A stretch of 64,000 nucleotides of DNA from assembly GCF_019602855.1 (NCBI RefSeq), contig NZ_CP080766.1, positions 620,001-684,000 on the forward strand, read 5' to 3'. The position numbers were made by a program, and so were the translations under genes. Below, piece after piece: positions 54,382 through 63,149 of the stretch; positions within the stretch are counted from its first letter, which is position 1; every line of letters starts with the position of its first letter. The notes below the pieces were generated by a model that searched no databases, had not been told where the DNA came from, and saw only the letters and a program-made list of their open reading frames with translations. The stretch comes from Cupriavidus pinatubonensis. GTDB lineage: Bacteria > Pseudomonadota > Gammaproteobacteria > Burkholderiales > Burkholderiaceae.

Positions 54382-55075
54382 ACGCGTCTCGCTGTCGTAC
54401 GGCAGCTTCCGTGCCCTCGACAACATCACGCTGCATGCCGGCGCGGGCGAACTGGTGGTGCTGCTCGGCGCCAACGGTGCCGGCAAGAGTTCGATCTTCC
54501 TCGCGATGAGCGCGATCCACCGTATTAGCGGCGGCAGCATGCGCTTCGATGGCCGCGAGCTGTCGGGCATGAAGCCGTCGCAGATCGTGCAAGCCGGACT
54601 CGTGCACTGCCCCGAAGGCCGCAAGCTGTTCCCGGCCATGAGCGTGGAGAAGAACCTGACGCTGGGTGCCTACGTGCATCGCCGCGACAGTGCCGGCATC
54701 CGCAAGACGCTCGATGAGGTGTACGAGATGTTCCCGATCCTGCACCAGAAGAAGGACGACGCCGCTGGCTCGCTGTCAGGCGGACAGCAACAGATGGTGG
54801 CACTCGGCCGCGCGCTGATGAGCCGTCCGCGTGCTCTGTTGCTCGATGAGCCGTCGCTGGGCCTTGCGCCGCTGGTGGTTAAGCAGATGTTCGAGATCAT
54901 CCAGCGCATCAACCGCGCGGGCACGACGGTGCTGCTGGCCGAGCAGAACGCCTACGCGGCATTGGGCATCGCGCATCGCGCCTATGTGATCGAAGGCGGA
55001 CGCATCGTGATGGAAGGCGACCGCGATTCGCTGTTGAAGGACGAAGGGATCCGCAAGGCGTACATCGGCGGCTAG
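54368..55075 (+). CDS. livF: Branched-chain amino-acid ABC ATP-binding protein (LivF)
   Basis: A 235-residue ATPase. Walker A GANGAGKSS, signature LSGGQQQMVALGRAL and Walker B LLLDEPSLGLAP are canonical. The ATG at 54368 overlaps livG by 14 nt. It should supply the normal catalytic half-site against the variant LivG. Confidence 0.93.
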   Translation: MLQLERVSLSYGSFRALDNITLHAGAGELVVLLGANGAGKSSIFLAMSAIHRISGGSMRFDGRELSGMKPSQIVQAGLVHCPEGRKLFPAMSVEKNLTLGAYVHRRDSAGIRKTLDEVYEMFPILHQKKDDAAGSLSGGQQQMVALGRALMSRPRALLLDEPSLGLAPLVVKQMFEIIQRINRAGTTVLLAEQNAYAALGIAHRAYVIEGGRIVMEGDRDSLLKDEGIRKAYIGG

Positions 55076-55134
55076 GAAGCCGCCATTCAAAAAGATCAGG
55101 ACAAGCGTAGTAAGCATCCATAGAGGAGACAGAC

Positions 55135-56316
55135 ATGCAGAACAAGACCTTCCGCCGACTCTTCCCGCTGGCCGCCACCGCCGCCACCATCGCTGCCGCC
55201 ATGCTGGCCTCGGGCGCCGCGCTCGCCCAGGAAGTCGTCAAGATCGGCTATACCGGCCCGCTTTCGGGCGGCGCCGCGCTGTATGGCAAGAACGTGCTGT
55301 CCGGCGTGCAGATGGCCGTCGACGAAATCAATGCCGCTGGTCTCGACGTCAAGGGCAAGAAGGTCAAGCTGGAAGTCGTGGCGCTTGATGACAAGTACTC
55401 GCCCGCCGAGGCCGCGATCAATGCGCGCCGCCTGGTGCAGCAGCACAAGACACCGGCCGTGTTCGTGCCGCATTCGGGCGGCATCTTCGCGCTGCAGGCC
55501 TTCAACGAGCAGGAGAAATTCCTGGTCATGGCCTATTCGAGCGTGCCGCGCATCACCGATGCCGGCAACAAGCTGACCATCCGCATCCCGCCCGCCTACA
55601 CCGGCTATATCGAGCCCTTCGTCAAGGCGCAGATGAAGCGCTATGGCAAGAACGTGGCGCTGGCGCCGGCCGACCACGACTACGCCAAGGCGTGGGTGCA
55701 GGCCTTTGTGCCGGCCTGGGAGGGTGCGGGCGGCAAAGTCGTCGGCAACAATCCGATGTCCTACACCAAGGCCACCGACTTCTACAGCGGCGTATCGCGC
55801 GCCATCACCGACAAGCCGGACGTGATGTTCGTCGGCGGCCCGTCGGAGCCGACAGCACTGGTGGTCAAGCAGGCCCGCGAACTTGGCTTCAAGGGCGGAT
55901 TCATCATCATGGACCAGGCCAAGATGGACGAGATGGCCAAGGTCACGAATGGCCTGTCGATGCTGGAAGGCTCGATCGGCGTGCTGCCGCTCGTCAATGA
56001 CGGCCGCCCGGCGGCGCAGAACTTCAACGCCAAGTACAAGAAGCTGCATGACGGGCGCGACGCGACCACCGAGATGTCGCTGAACTACACCATGGTGTAC
56101 GCGCTGGCCGGCGCGATGAAGCTGGCCGGCACCACCAGCGATGCCGTCGCCATCCGCGCAAAGATGCCCGACGCGATGAAGGCACTGCCGAAGGACGTCA
56201 ACCCGAACGAGGTGGAAGGCATCGATGCCAAGGGCGGTTCGGTCGCCGATACCGTGGTGGGCTGGGTGCAGAACGGCAAGATCTCGCCGGTACGCCTGTC
56301 GGAACTGGCCAAGTAA
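55135..56316 (+). CDS. livK: Branched-chain amino-acid-type periplasmic binding protein (LivK/LivJ-like)
   Basis: A 393-residue type I periplasmic-binding protein. A signal peptide (1-31, ending GAALA) precedes VVKIGYTGPLSGGAALYGKN, the family opening (abbreviated KIGYTGPLSGG). Later blocks AGGPSEPTALVVKQARELGF-like GGPSEPTALVVKQ and EGSIGVLPL fit. A GAGGAGA site precedes the ATG. It is the receptor of the operon, placed last and closed by a strong terminator. Confidence 0.9.
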   Translation: MQNKTFRRLFPLAATAATIAAAMLASGAALAQEVVKIGYTGPLSGGAALYGKNVLSGVQMAVDEINAAGLDVKGKKVKLEVVALDDKYSPAEAAINARRLVQQHKTPAVFVPHSGGIFALQAFNEQEKFLVMAYSSVPRITDAGNKLTIRIPPAYTGYIEPFVKAQMKRYGKNVALAPADHDYAKAWVQAFVPAWEGAGGKVVGNNPMSYTKATDFYSGVSRAITDKPDVMFVGGPSEPTALVVKQARELGFKGGFIIMDQAKMDEMAKVTNGLSMLEGSIGVLPLVNDGRPAAQNFNAKYKKLHDGRDATTEMSLNYTMVYALAGAMKLAGTTSDAVAIRAKMPDAMKALPKDVNPNEVEGIDAKGGSVADTVVGWVQNGKISPVRLSELAK

Positions 56317-56348
56317 CCAGGTACAGGTAACGCGGCCGCCTGCGGAAC

Positions 56349-56388
56349 GCGGGCCATCAGGCAACGCCCTGATGGCCCGCGCTGCTTT
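56349..56388 (+). terminator. Rho-independent terminator of the liv operon
   Basis: A perfect 13-bp stem, GCGGGCCATCAGG against CCTGATGGCCCGC, with a 6-nt loop, followed by GCTGCTTTT. It lies 32 nt after the binding-protein stop. Confidence 0.85.
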
Positions 56389-56421
56389 TGCGCGCTTGCC
56401 AGCGCTGTTGGAGGCGAGCGG

Positions 56422-59106
56422 CTACTGGCGGCGGTCTCCTTCGTTGCGAGCCTCCGTCTGTCCGCGGTCATGGTGCGCGCGCTGCTGCTGGCGCTGCTGA
56501 TCCGTCTGCTGTTGCTGTTGTTGCTGTTGTTGCTGCTGTTGCCGCTGGCGCTCCTGCATCTGCCGCTGCTGGTCCTGCTGCCTGCGCTGCTGCTCCTGCA
56601 CGGCCCGCTGCTGTTCCTGCATGGCGCGTTGCTGCTCCTGGGCCGCGCGTTGCTGTTCCTGCGCGTGCCGCTGTTGCTCCTGCATCTGGCGCTGCTGCTC
56701 CATCTGCTGGCGCTGCATTGCCTGTTGCTGACGTTGCTGCTCCTGCATGGCCCGCTGCTGCTCGATCTGCTGGCGCTGCTGGTCTTGCATCTGGCGCTGA
56801 CGCTCCGCCTGCTGGCGTTGCTGCTCCATCTGCTGGCGCTGCTGGTCCTGCATCTGGCGCTGCCGCTCCGCCTGCTGGCGCTGCTGGTCTATCTGCTGGC
56901 GCTGGGCCGCCTCCTGCTGCCGCTGCTGGTCCATCTGCTGGCGTTGCTGGTCCTGCATCTGACGCTGTCGCTCGACCTGCTGACGCTGCTGTTCGACCTG
57001 CTGCCGCTGGACCGCCTCCTGCTGCCGCTGCTGGTCAGCCATCTGCCGCTGGTGATCGGCTTGCTGACGTTGCTGATCGGCCTGCTGGCGTTGCGACTGC
57101 ATGTTGCGCTGGTCGGACTGCTGACGCTGCTGCTCCTGCATCTGGCGCAGCGACTCCATCTGCTGCCGTTGGATCCCTTGTTGCTGGTCGTGCTGAATCG
57201 CCTGGGCCTGGTCTTGCGCGTCGTGGCGCTGGCGCTGCTGCTCCATCTGCTGGCGCTGGATCGCCTGTTGCTGCTGGCGCTGCATGTCCTGCGCCTGGCG
57301 CTGAGCGTCGGGCATCTGCGCGAATCCCTGAGCCTGGTCGGGCCGCGTGGTCTGACCACGGCCATTGCCGCGCCACCCGTCGCCACCGGACGGCGGGGAG
57401 CCGCGCTCGGCACCGGCTGGCGGGCGGCGCATGGCATTGTCGTCCTGACGCGGCGGCGGCAGGCCGGGCCGCGCAGTCGGGGCTACCTGGCTCATCCGCA
57501 CATTTGCGGCACCGTGCCCGTCCATGCCGCGGGGCCGCGCGTCTCCACCGCGCCATACCGGGCCAGCGCCGGAGACCACGCCGCCTTCGCGTGCAAAGCG
57601 TCGCGCCAGGTCGTCATGCGCGGGTTGTCCGGGCGGGCGCGCCGCGATCGCCTGGCGTTCGAAGCCCTGGCGTGCCTGCGGCGGAAGGGAGCGGGATGGT
57701 GCCGCGCCAAGCAAGCTGCCCTTGACCGGCGCCACCGGTGGCGCGCCGCGGCCCTCGCCCTGCGGCAGGTTGCGCCATTCATTGCCGCGCATATTGCGCG
57801 GTACCGGCCGGCCTTCGACGAAATTGCGCGCCGGCATGCCGCTGATCGCGCCGGGCACGTCGCGGTTCGGGTGCGGCTCGCGTCGGAAACGGTTGTCGAT
57901 CGTGACGTTGTTGACGGTCACCCGGTTGATCCGCGTGACATAGCCGGGACTGGCGCGGTACACGGGCCGGTACGCGTCGCGCGGGCCAAGCGGGTACCAG
58001 GCCACGCCCGGTCCGCCGCCCACACGCACGCCACCGTAAGGGCCTGCGCCGCCGACGAAACCGACCAGCGCCGGCGCATAGCACGGCCGTGGCACGCGCG
58101 GCCCCGGCACCCAGCCCCAGCGCGTGCCAATGTAGGCCCAGCGCCCGTAATGGAAGGGAGCGAACCCCCACGGCGCATCGTCGATCCAGGTCCAGCCCCA
58201 GGGCGCGATCCAGGCCCAGTGCCCGGTGCTGTATGGCGCCCAGCCCGTTTGCACCACGCGCGGATACCACACGGCGCCATAGCCCGGGTCGTCCTGCCAG
58301 TCGCCATAACCGTCAAGCGCGGCATAGCCGGGCATGTCACGCGGCACATACCGGGCGGATGGCGAGGCGTCCTCGCGCGCATCGCGGGAGGCGGTCCAGC
58401 GGTCGAATTCGTCCTCGGGCGGCAGGTCGCCCTGCCCCGCATCGGCCAGGTCGGTTCCGGCAAAGCGCATGCGCTGGCCGCGTTGCATTTCCAGCGAGCG
58501 GCTTTCGCCGTAGATCGCGGCCCGGCCGTGGCGCATGGTCACCGTCGTGGTGCTGCCGTCGGGCGCCACATCGATGCGGTAGTCGCCAGGCTCGCGCGGC
58601 ACGAACGCCAGGTTGGGGGTATCGATCTCCACAGGCTGGTCCGGGGGCAAGGCACGGACCCGCAGCTGCAGCGTGCCTTGCGTGAGCTTGACCTGGGTGG
58701 CGTTGTCGTCCAGGTTGAGCACGCTGACGGCAGTCGCGCTGCCGAGCCGGATCGCCACCGAGCCGGCATGGACTTCGGCGCGGCCGCCGTTATCCACCCA
58801 CAGCCGGTCGCCGGTGGTGATGGGCCGGTTCAGGCCCGCTGCTGCCCATTCGTCCGACCCGGCCGGCGCAAAGCTGAGATTGCCCGCTGCATCGGTCAAT
58901 GTCGCCACGCGCGTGGGCGGATCGACCTGCCCTACCTGCGCGCCGGGGTCGCCAAGTGGCGATAGCTGGGCCTGCACGGGCCATGGGGCCAGCGTCAGGG
59001 CCACGCCCGCCATCACCGCGAGCATCGGCAGCAAGGGTGCGGCACCGGCTTTCAGGCTGCGGTGGCGGGAGACGGAGTTGCGGTCAGGTGAAAGGAAGCG
59101 CGGCAT
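56422..59106 (-). CDS. Secreted FecR/DUF6600 protein with a long glutamine-rich repeat tail
   Basis: An 894-residue exported protein. A signal peptide ends near residue 47 (PWPVQAQ). A FecR-like domain follows (about 80-190: GDRLWVDNGGRAEVHAGSVA, TPNLAFVPREPGDYRID), then a Trp/Tyr/Gly-rich DUF6600-type region (about 250-370: GYGDWQDDPGYGAVWYP, WAWIAPWGWTWIDDAPWG). The last roughly 290 residues are Gln/Arg/Met-rich repeats ending in poly-Gln. The tail is probably coiled coil or disordered. The family is found in Burkholderiaceae envelopes with unknown function. I chose ATG 59106 because codons upstream (59107-59238) lose the GC3 bias. Confidence 0.82.
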   Translation of the reverse strand: MPRFLSPDRNSVSRHRSLKAGAAPLLPMLAVMAGVALTLAPWPVQAQLSPLGDPGAQVGQVDPPTRVATLTDAAGNLSFAPAGSDEWAAAGLNRPITTGDRLWVDNGGRAEVHAGSVAIRLGSATAVSVLNLDDNATQVKLTQGTLQLRVRALPPDQPVEIDTPNLAFVPREPGDYRIDVAPDGSTTTVTMRHGRAAIYGESRSLEMQRGQRMRFAGTDLADAGQGDLPPEDEFDRWTASRDAREDASPSARYVPRDMPGYAALDGYGDWQDDPGYGAVWYPRVVQTGWAPYSTGHWAWIAPWGWTWIDDAPWGFAPFHYGRWAYIGTRWGWVPGPRVPRPCYAPALVGFVGGAGPYGGVRVGGGPGVAWYPLGPRDAYRPVYRASPGYVTRINRVTVNNVTIDNRFRREPHPNRDVPGAISGMPARNFVEGRPVPRNMRGNEWRNLPQGEGRGAPPVAPVKGSLLGAAPSRSLPPQARQGFERQAIAARPPGQPAHDDLARRFAREGGVVSGAGPVWRGGDARPRGMDGHGAANVRMSQVAPTARPGLPPPRQDDNAMRRPPAGAERGSPPSGGDGWRGNGRGQTTRPDQAQGFAQMPDAQRQAQDMQRQQQQAIQRQQMEQQRQRHDAQDQAQAIQHDQQQGIQRQQMESLRQMQEQQRQQSDQRNMQSQRQQADQQRQQADHQRQMADQQRQQEAVQRQQVEQQRQQVERQRQMQDQQRQQMDQQRQQEAAQRQQIDQQRQQAERQRQMQDQQRQQMEQQRQQAERQRQMQDQQRQQIEQQRAMQEQQRQQQAMQRQQMEQQRQMQEQQRHAQEQQRAAQEQQRAMQEQQRAVQEQQRRQQDQQRQMQERQRQQQQQQQQQQQQTDQQRQQQRAHHDRGQTEARNEGDRRQ
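56460..57290 (-). repeat. Imperfect tandem repeats encoding Gln-rich heptad-like units
   Basis: Short units coding for variants of RQMQDQQRQQMEQQRQQ are repeated dozens of times, including near-identical blocks in 56770-56900. The poly-Gln run near 56510-56545 uses mixed CAG and CAA codons, which limits slippage. Such arrays change length readily between strains. Confidence 0.85.
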
Positions 59107-59430
59107 GGAATCGAGAAACTGGAGAGCGAGACCCGTGACGGCGGACAGCCGCCTGATGTCACCATACATGGCCCAACGCTTGGGGATGTCCTGCGCGGAC
59201 AAGACTTTGTAAGCGGGTATTTCCCCTGAACGGGGCATGGCGGCCGCGGCTGCGCTGCGGAGGCAGGACGGGTGCGGGGAATCGCAGTGCGGATGGCGTC
59301 AGCTGCGCCGCGGGAAGTCAAAGGTGGAAACAACTCCGCCAGTCACGGCCGCTCTGTGCCGGCCGTTCTCTGCCGGCAGTTCAGGCGGCCGAATGTGGCG
59401 CCCCTATTGGCCCGGCATGCCCCCCTTTCC
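59107..59430. other. Intergenic region, GGDEF-EAL end to DUF6600 start
   Basis: 324 nt on which both flanking genes point left. It should hold the promoter of the DUF6600 gene. A GCCGGC-N7-GCCGGC-type repeat lies near 59360, and no gene, RNA or clear promoter was recognised. Confidence 0.5.
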
Positions 59431-60786
59431 TCAATTCCCAGACTGCTCCCGCAAGTGCTCCGTAAGGCGCTCGGCTGGCATCGGCCGCCCATACAGGTAG
59501 CCCTGCGCCTCCCAACAGCCATTGGCCAGCAGGAAGTCTCGCTGCTCGACCGTTTCCACGCCCTCGGCCACCACGCCGATCTGCAGGCTTTGCCCGACGT
59601 TGATCACGGACCGTACGATGGCGGCGTCCACTGGGTCTTGCGTCACGTTGCGCACGAAGGACTGGTCGATCTTGAGCCGATCGACCGGGAACGACTTGAG
59701 GAAGCTCAGCGAGGCGTAGCCCGTGCCAAAGTCATCGCAGGTCAGGGTCACGCCGTCGCGCCGCAGAGCCTGGAGCTGGTCGGACACCTCGTCGCCCTGC
59801 TGCAGAGCGATGGTCTCCGTGATCTCGATCTCCAGGCCGGCCGGCGGCAGTTCGAGCGAGCGCAGGACGTGGCGCACCTCGGTCACCAGCCGGCTTTCGG
59901 CCAGTTGGGCCGCGAACAGGTTGATGGCCACGCGCGGCGCCTGCGGCAGCGTCAGCGACCAGGCACGCGCCTGCGCGCAGGCGGTCTGCAGCAGCCACAT
60001 GCCGACGTCGCTGGCCACGCTGCTGGCCGCCAGGGCATCGATAAAACTGGCCGGCGCGAGCAGGCCGCGGGTCGGATGGCGCCAGCGCAGCAGCGCCTCG
60101 GCTCCGTGGATATGGCCGGTGCGCAGATCGACCTGAGGCTGGTAGTGCAGTTCGAACTGCCGCTGCGCATACGCTTCGTGCAGGGCCTGGACCAGCGACA
60201 GCCGCGTGGTCACGTCCTGCCGCATCTGCGGCTTGAAAAACCGGATGGTGCGTCCGCCGTCATGCTTGGCGCGGGCCAGCGCCAGGCTGGCGGCCGCGAG
60301 CGCGTCCGACGCAAGATCGCCGGCCGCCGGCATCACGCATGCGCCGACGCTGGCGAGCACGTGGTGGCGGCGCCCGCTGTGCTCGTGCGGCGCGGTCAGC
60401 ATGGAAAGGATGGCGGCGCCGACGTGCCGCACCAGGGTCGGATCGGAAATGGACGGCAGCAACACCGAGAACTCGTCGCTGCCGATACGGCCGATCACGG
60501 CATCGCGCGGGGAAGCATCGCGCAGCCGGCGTGCCACGCCCTGCAGGATCAGATCGCCCTCGGCATGGCCGTGCATGTCGTTGAAGGCGCGGAAATCGTC
60601 AATGCCGATCAGCAGCAATGCGCAGCGGGGCACTGCCTCGCTATGCAGGCGTGCCTCCAGCCGTTTTAGGAATCCCAGGCGATTCCCGACCCCGGTCAGC
60701 GGATCGGTCTCCCCGTCTGGCGAAGCGCCAGCCGCCTTCGCCCCCGACTTGGCCACCATCCCTGCCTCATTTGCGATTATCGACAT
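59431..60786 (-). CDS. GGDEF-EAL protein with degenerate cyclase motif; probable c-di-GMP phosphodiesterase
   Basis: A 451-residue cytoplasmic protein. The GGDEF domain (about 28-185) has DPLTGVGNRLGF and a GSDEF in place of GGDEF, so cyclase activity is doubtful. The EAL domain (about 200-440) keeps EALLRW, NLFAAQL, EITETIALQQ, DDFGTGYASL, KIDQSFV and EGVET, the metal and catalytic residues. It should degrade c-di-GMP, perhaps with GTP sensing by the GGDEF part. No sensor domain is attached. It is divergent from the Wsp operon, which controls c-di-GMP synthesis in relatives. Confidence 0.9.
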   Translation of the reverse strand: MSIIANEAGMVAKSGAKAAGASPDGETDPLTGVGNRLGFLKRLEARLHSEAVPRCALLLIGIDDFRAFNDMHGHAEGDLILQGVARRLRDASPRDAVIGRIGSDEFSVLLPSISDPTLVRHVGAAILSMLTAPHEHSGRRHHVLASVGACVMPAAGDLASDALAAASLALARAKHDGGRTIRFFKPQMRQDVTTRLSLVQALHEAYAQRQFELHYQPQVDLRTGHIHGAEALLRWRHPTRGLLAPASFIDALAASSVASDVGMWLLQTACAQARAWSLTLPQAPRVAINLFAAQLAESRLVTEVRHVLRSLELPPAGLEIEITETIALQQGDEVSDQLQALRRDGVTLTCDDFGTGYASLSFLKSFPVDRLKIDQSFVRNVTQDPVDAAIVRSVINVGQSLQIGVVAEGVETVEQRDFLLANGCWEAQGYLYGRPMPAERLTEHLREQSGN

Positions 60787-60884
60787 TGTTACCAGATCTG
60801 CGATTCTGGAAGTGTGACGAAAACCATAAAAAAAGCAAGCGCTTCCGGCAAACCGGCCCGCGCACCAATGCAGCCTAGCAACGC

Positions 60885-60927
60885 CCGGCGTTCGACCGGC
60901 CCCCGGCGTTGAAACGCCTCCGGCGTT
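60885..60927. repeat. Three direct repeats CCGGCGTT in the wsp/GGDEF-EAL spacer
   Basis: CCGGCGTT occurs at 60885-60892, 60903-60910 and 60920-60927, spaced by 18 and 17 nt. The near-helical phasing suggests a regulator-binding array in the divergent promoter region. Confidence 0.45.
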
Positions 60928-61013
60928 ACAGTACCCTACCGCGCATCGCCACGCAGCCGGCGATGAGGCCGTCGCGGCTGCCTTTGAAAAAGAACGGAAA
61001 CGGGAACCGAACC

Positions 61014-62633
61014 TTGAACCACTGGACTATCCGAACGCGCATCCTGGCAAGCTTTACCTTCATCCTGCTGGTCATGGCGCTGATGGGAGTAGTGGCCTAC
61101 AACCGGCTGTCGGCAATCGAACGGGAAACCAATCTGATGCTCAAGGACGCCTTGCCGGGCCTGAACTACAGCACCGGCATCCGCGGCGCCTGGGGCGAGG
61201 TCTATGTCCTCGCCTGGGAGACGGTCAAAGCCGGCACCGAGAGCCAGCGCCAGGGGTACCAGCAGCAAAGCGCCGAAGTCCGCCAGCGGCTGGACCGGCT
61301 CGAGCAGCAATACGAGAGCACCATCACGCGTGACAACGACCGCGCCACCTTCAACCAGTACAAGGCGGCGCGCAGCCGGTACGACCAGCTGGCGCTGCCG
61401 CTCACGCAATCCGCGAGCTGGAAGGGTGGCGAGGCAGCCGAAGCGCTGCTGCGCGGCGAGGCGAACCAGCACTGGGCGGAAGTGCGCAGGCTCGCCCAGA
61501 CCCTGGTGGATGACAACAACGCGGTGAACGAGAAGGCCGCGCACGGCATCAATGCGGCCGTCAGTTCGGCCAAGATCGGCATCGAAGTCGCCCTGCTCGT
61601 GGCAGTCGCCATGTCGGCCATCTGCGGCTACCTGCTGCTGCGCGCTATTACCGTGCCGATGCGCTCCATCGTCGGCCTGCTGGCCGGCATCCGCGGCGGC
61701 GACCTGCGCCTGCGCATGGCGCTGGGCCGCGGCGACGAGTTCCAGGACGTCGAACAAGGCTTCAACCAGATGACGGGCGAGTTGACCTCGCTGGTCGGCC
61801 AGGCACAGCGCTCGGCAATCCAGGTCACCACCTCGGTCAACGAGATTGCGGCGACCGCCCGCCAGCAGCAGGCCACGGCCACCGAAACCGCCGCCACCAC
61901 GACGCAGATCGGCGCCACGTCGCGCGAGATCTCCGCCACCGCGCGCGACCTGGTCCGCACCATCAACGAGGTGTCTAACGCGGCCGAGCAGACCGCCGGG
62001 CTGGCGGGTACCGGCCAGGTCGGACTGTCGCGCATGGAAGCCACCATGCAGCACGTGATGGACGCGGCTGGCTCGGTCAATGCCAAGCTCGCCACGCTCA
62101 ACGAAAAGGCCGGCAATATCAACCAGGTGGTCACGACGATCGCCAAGGTGGCGGACCAGACTAACCTGCTTTCGCTCAACGCCGCCATCGAGGCCGAAAA
62201 GGCCGGCGAATACGGGCGCGGCTTTTCGGTGGTCGCCACCGAAATCCGCCGGCTGGCCGACCAGACTGCTGTTGCCACCTACGACATCGAACAGATGGTG
62301 CGCGAGATCCAGTCCGCCGTCGCCGCGGGCGTGATGGGCATGGACAAGTTTTCGGAAGAGGTGCGCCGCGGCATGTCCGACGTGACCCAGGTCGGCGACC
62401 AGCTGTCGCAGATCATCGGGCAGGTGCAGTCGCTCGCGCCCCGCGTGCTGATGGTCAATGAAGGCATGCAGGCACAGGCTGGCGGCGCCGAGCAGATCAA
62501 CCAGGCGCTCATGCAGCTTTCCGAAGCCGCGCAGCAGACGGTCGAGTCGCTGCGCCAGTCGAGCCAGGCCATCGACGAGCTGACGCTGGTGGCCAACGAG
62601 CTGCGCAGCGGCGTGTCGCGCTTCAAGGTCTAG
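61014..62633 (+). CDS. wspA: WspA-like methyl-accepting chemotaxis protein
   Basis: A 539-residue MCP from a TTG start at 61014 (an in-frame ATG at 60963 adds 17 residues). TM1 is at about 8-30, a periplasmic four-helix-bundle sensor follows, TM2 is at about 185-205, then HAMP and the signalling hairpin (ADQTNLLSLNAAIEAEKAGE, GRGFSVVATEIRRLADQT). The opening NHWTIRTRILASF is very close to WspA of Pseudomonas. WspA senses surface contact or membrane stress and drives CheA/WspR, raising c-di-GMP. Followed by CheW- and CheR-like genes in the wsp order. Confidence 0.85.
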   Translation: MNHWTIRTRILASFTFILLVMALMGVVAYNRLSAIERETNLMLKDALPGLNYSTGIRGAWGEVYVLAWETVKAGTESQRQGYQQQSAEVRQRLDRLEQQYESTITRDNDRATFNQYKAARSRYDQLALPLTQSASWKGGEAAEALLRGEANQHWAEVRRLAQTLVDDNNAVNEKAAHGINAAVSSAKIGIEVALLVAVAMSAICGYLLLRAITVPMRSIVGLLAGIRGGDLRLRMALGRGDEFQDVEQGFNQMTGELTSLVGQAQRSAIQVTTSVNEIAATARQQQATATETAATTTQIGATSREISATARDLVRTINEVSNAAEQTAGLAGTGQVGLSRMEATMQHVMDAAGSVNAKLATLNEKAGNINQVVTTIAKVADQTNLLSLNAAIEAEKAGEYGRGFSVVATEIRRLADQTAVATYDIEQMVREIQSAVAAGVMGMDKFSEEVRRGMSDVTQVGDQLSQIIGQVQSLAPRVLMVNEGMQAQAGGAEQINQALMQLSEAAQQTVESLRQSSQAIDELTLVANELRSGVSRFKV

Positions 62634-62660
62634 CGCCGTGGAGCGGGAGGCCACGCGCCG

Positions 62661-63149
62661 ATGAAACTGTTCCTGCTGTTCCGGCTGGGCCATGACCACT
62701 ATGCGCTGGATGCGACCGAGGTCGCCGAGGTCCTGCCCCTGACCGCGCTCAAGCAGATTCCCGGCAGCCCCACATGGGTGGCGGGGGTGCTGTCGCGCCA
62801 GGGTCAATCCGTGCCGGTGATCGACCTGCGCGCGCTCGCCACGGGCGTGCCCGCGGCACTGCGCACGAGTACGCGCACCGTGCTGGTCCACTACCGCCGC
62901 ACACCTGGTGACGCGCCACGCCTGCTCGGGCTGCGCCTCGAGCACGCCACCGAGACCCTGCGTTGCGAGCCGGAGTCGTTCGTCGACACCGGCATCGATG
63001 CCGGCACGGCGCGCTACCTCGGGCCGGTACGCCACGACGAACAGCGCGGCCTGGTGCAATGGGTGCGGGTCAACGCCTTGCTGCCCGATGACGTCCACGC
63101 CAATCTGTTCGATGCGGCGCGCGACGTCTGCCAGGCATCCGCGCCATGA
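62661..63149 (+). CDS. wspB: WspB-like CheW scaffold protein
   Basis: A 162-residue CheW-domain protein. FLLFRLGHDHYALDATEVAEV opens it (in part, FRLGHDHYALDATEV), and PTWVAGVLSRQGQSVPVIDLR is the CheW core. It links receptor to kinase. Its stop overlaps the next start (ATGA at 63146-63149). Confidence 0.87.
   Translation: MKLFLLFRLGHDHYALDATEVAEVLPLTALKQIPGSPTWVAGVLSRQGQSVPVIDLRALATGVPAALRTSTRTVLVHYRRTPGDAPRLLGLRLEHATETLRCEPESFVDTGIDAGTARYLGPVRHDEQRGLVQWVRVNALLPDDVHANLFDAARDVCQASAP

Noticed and set aside
56470-58965. An 831-codon plus-strand open frame, extremely leucine-rich, looking like a giant membrane protein
   Set aside because: It is the antisense of the Gln-rich repeats: CAG/CAA read backwards gives CTG/TTG leucine. 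The minus strand has the signal peptide and recognisable FecR/DUF6600 domains.
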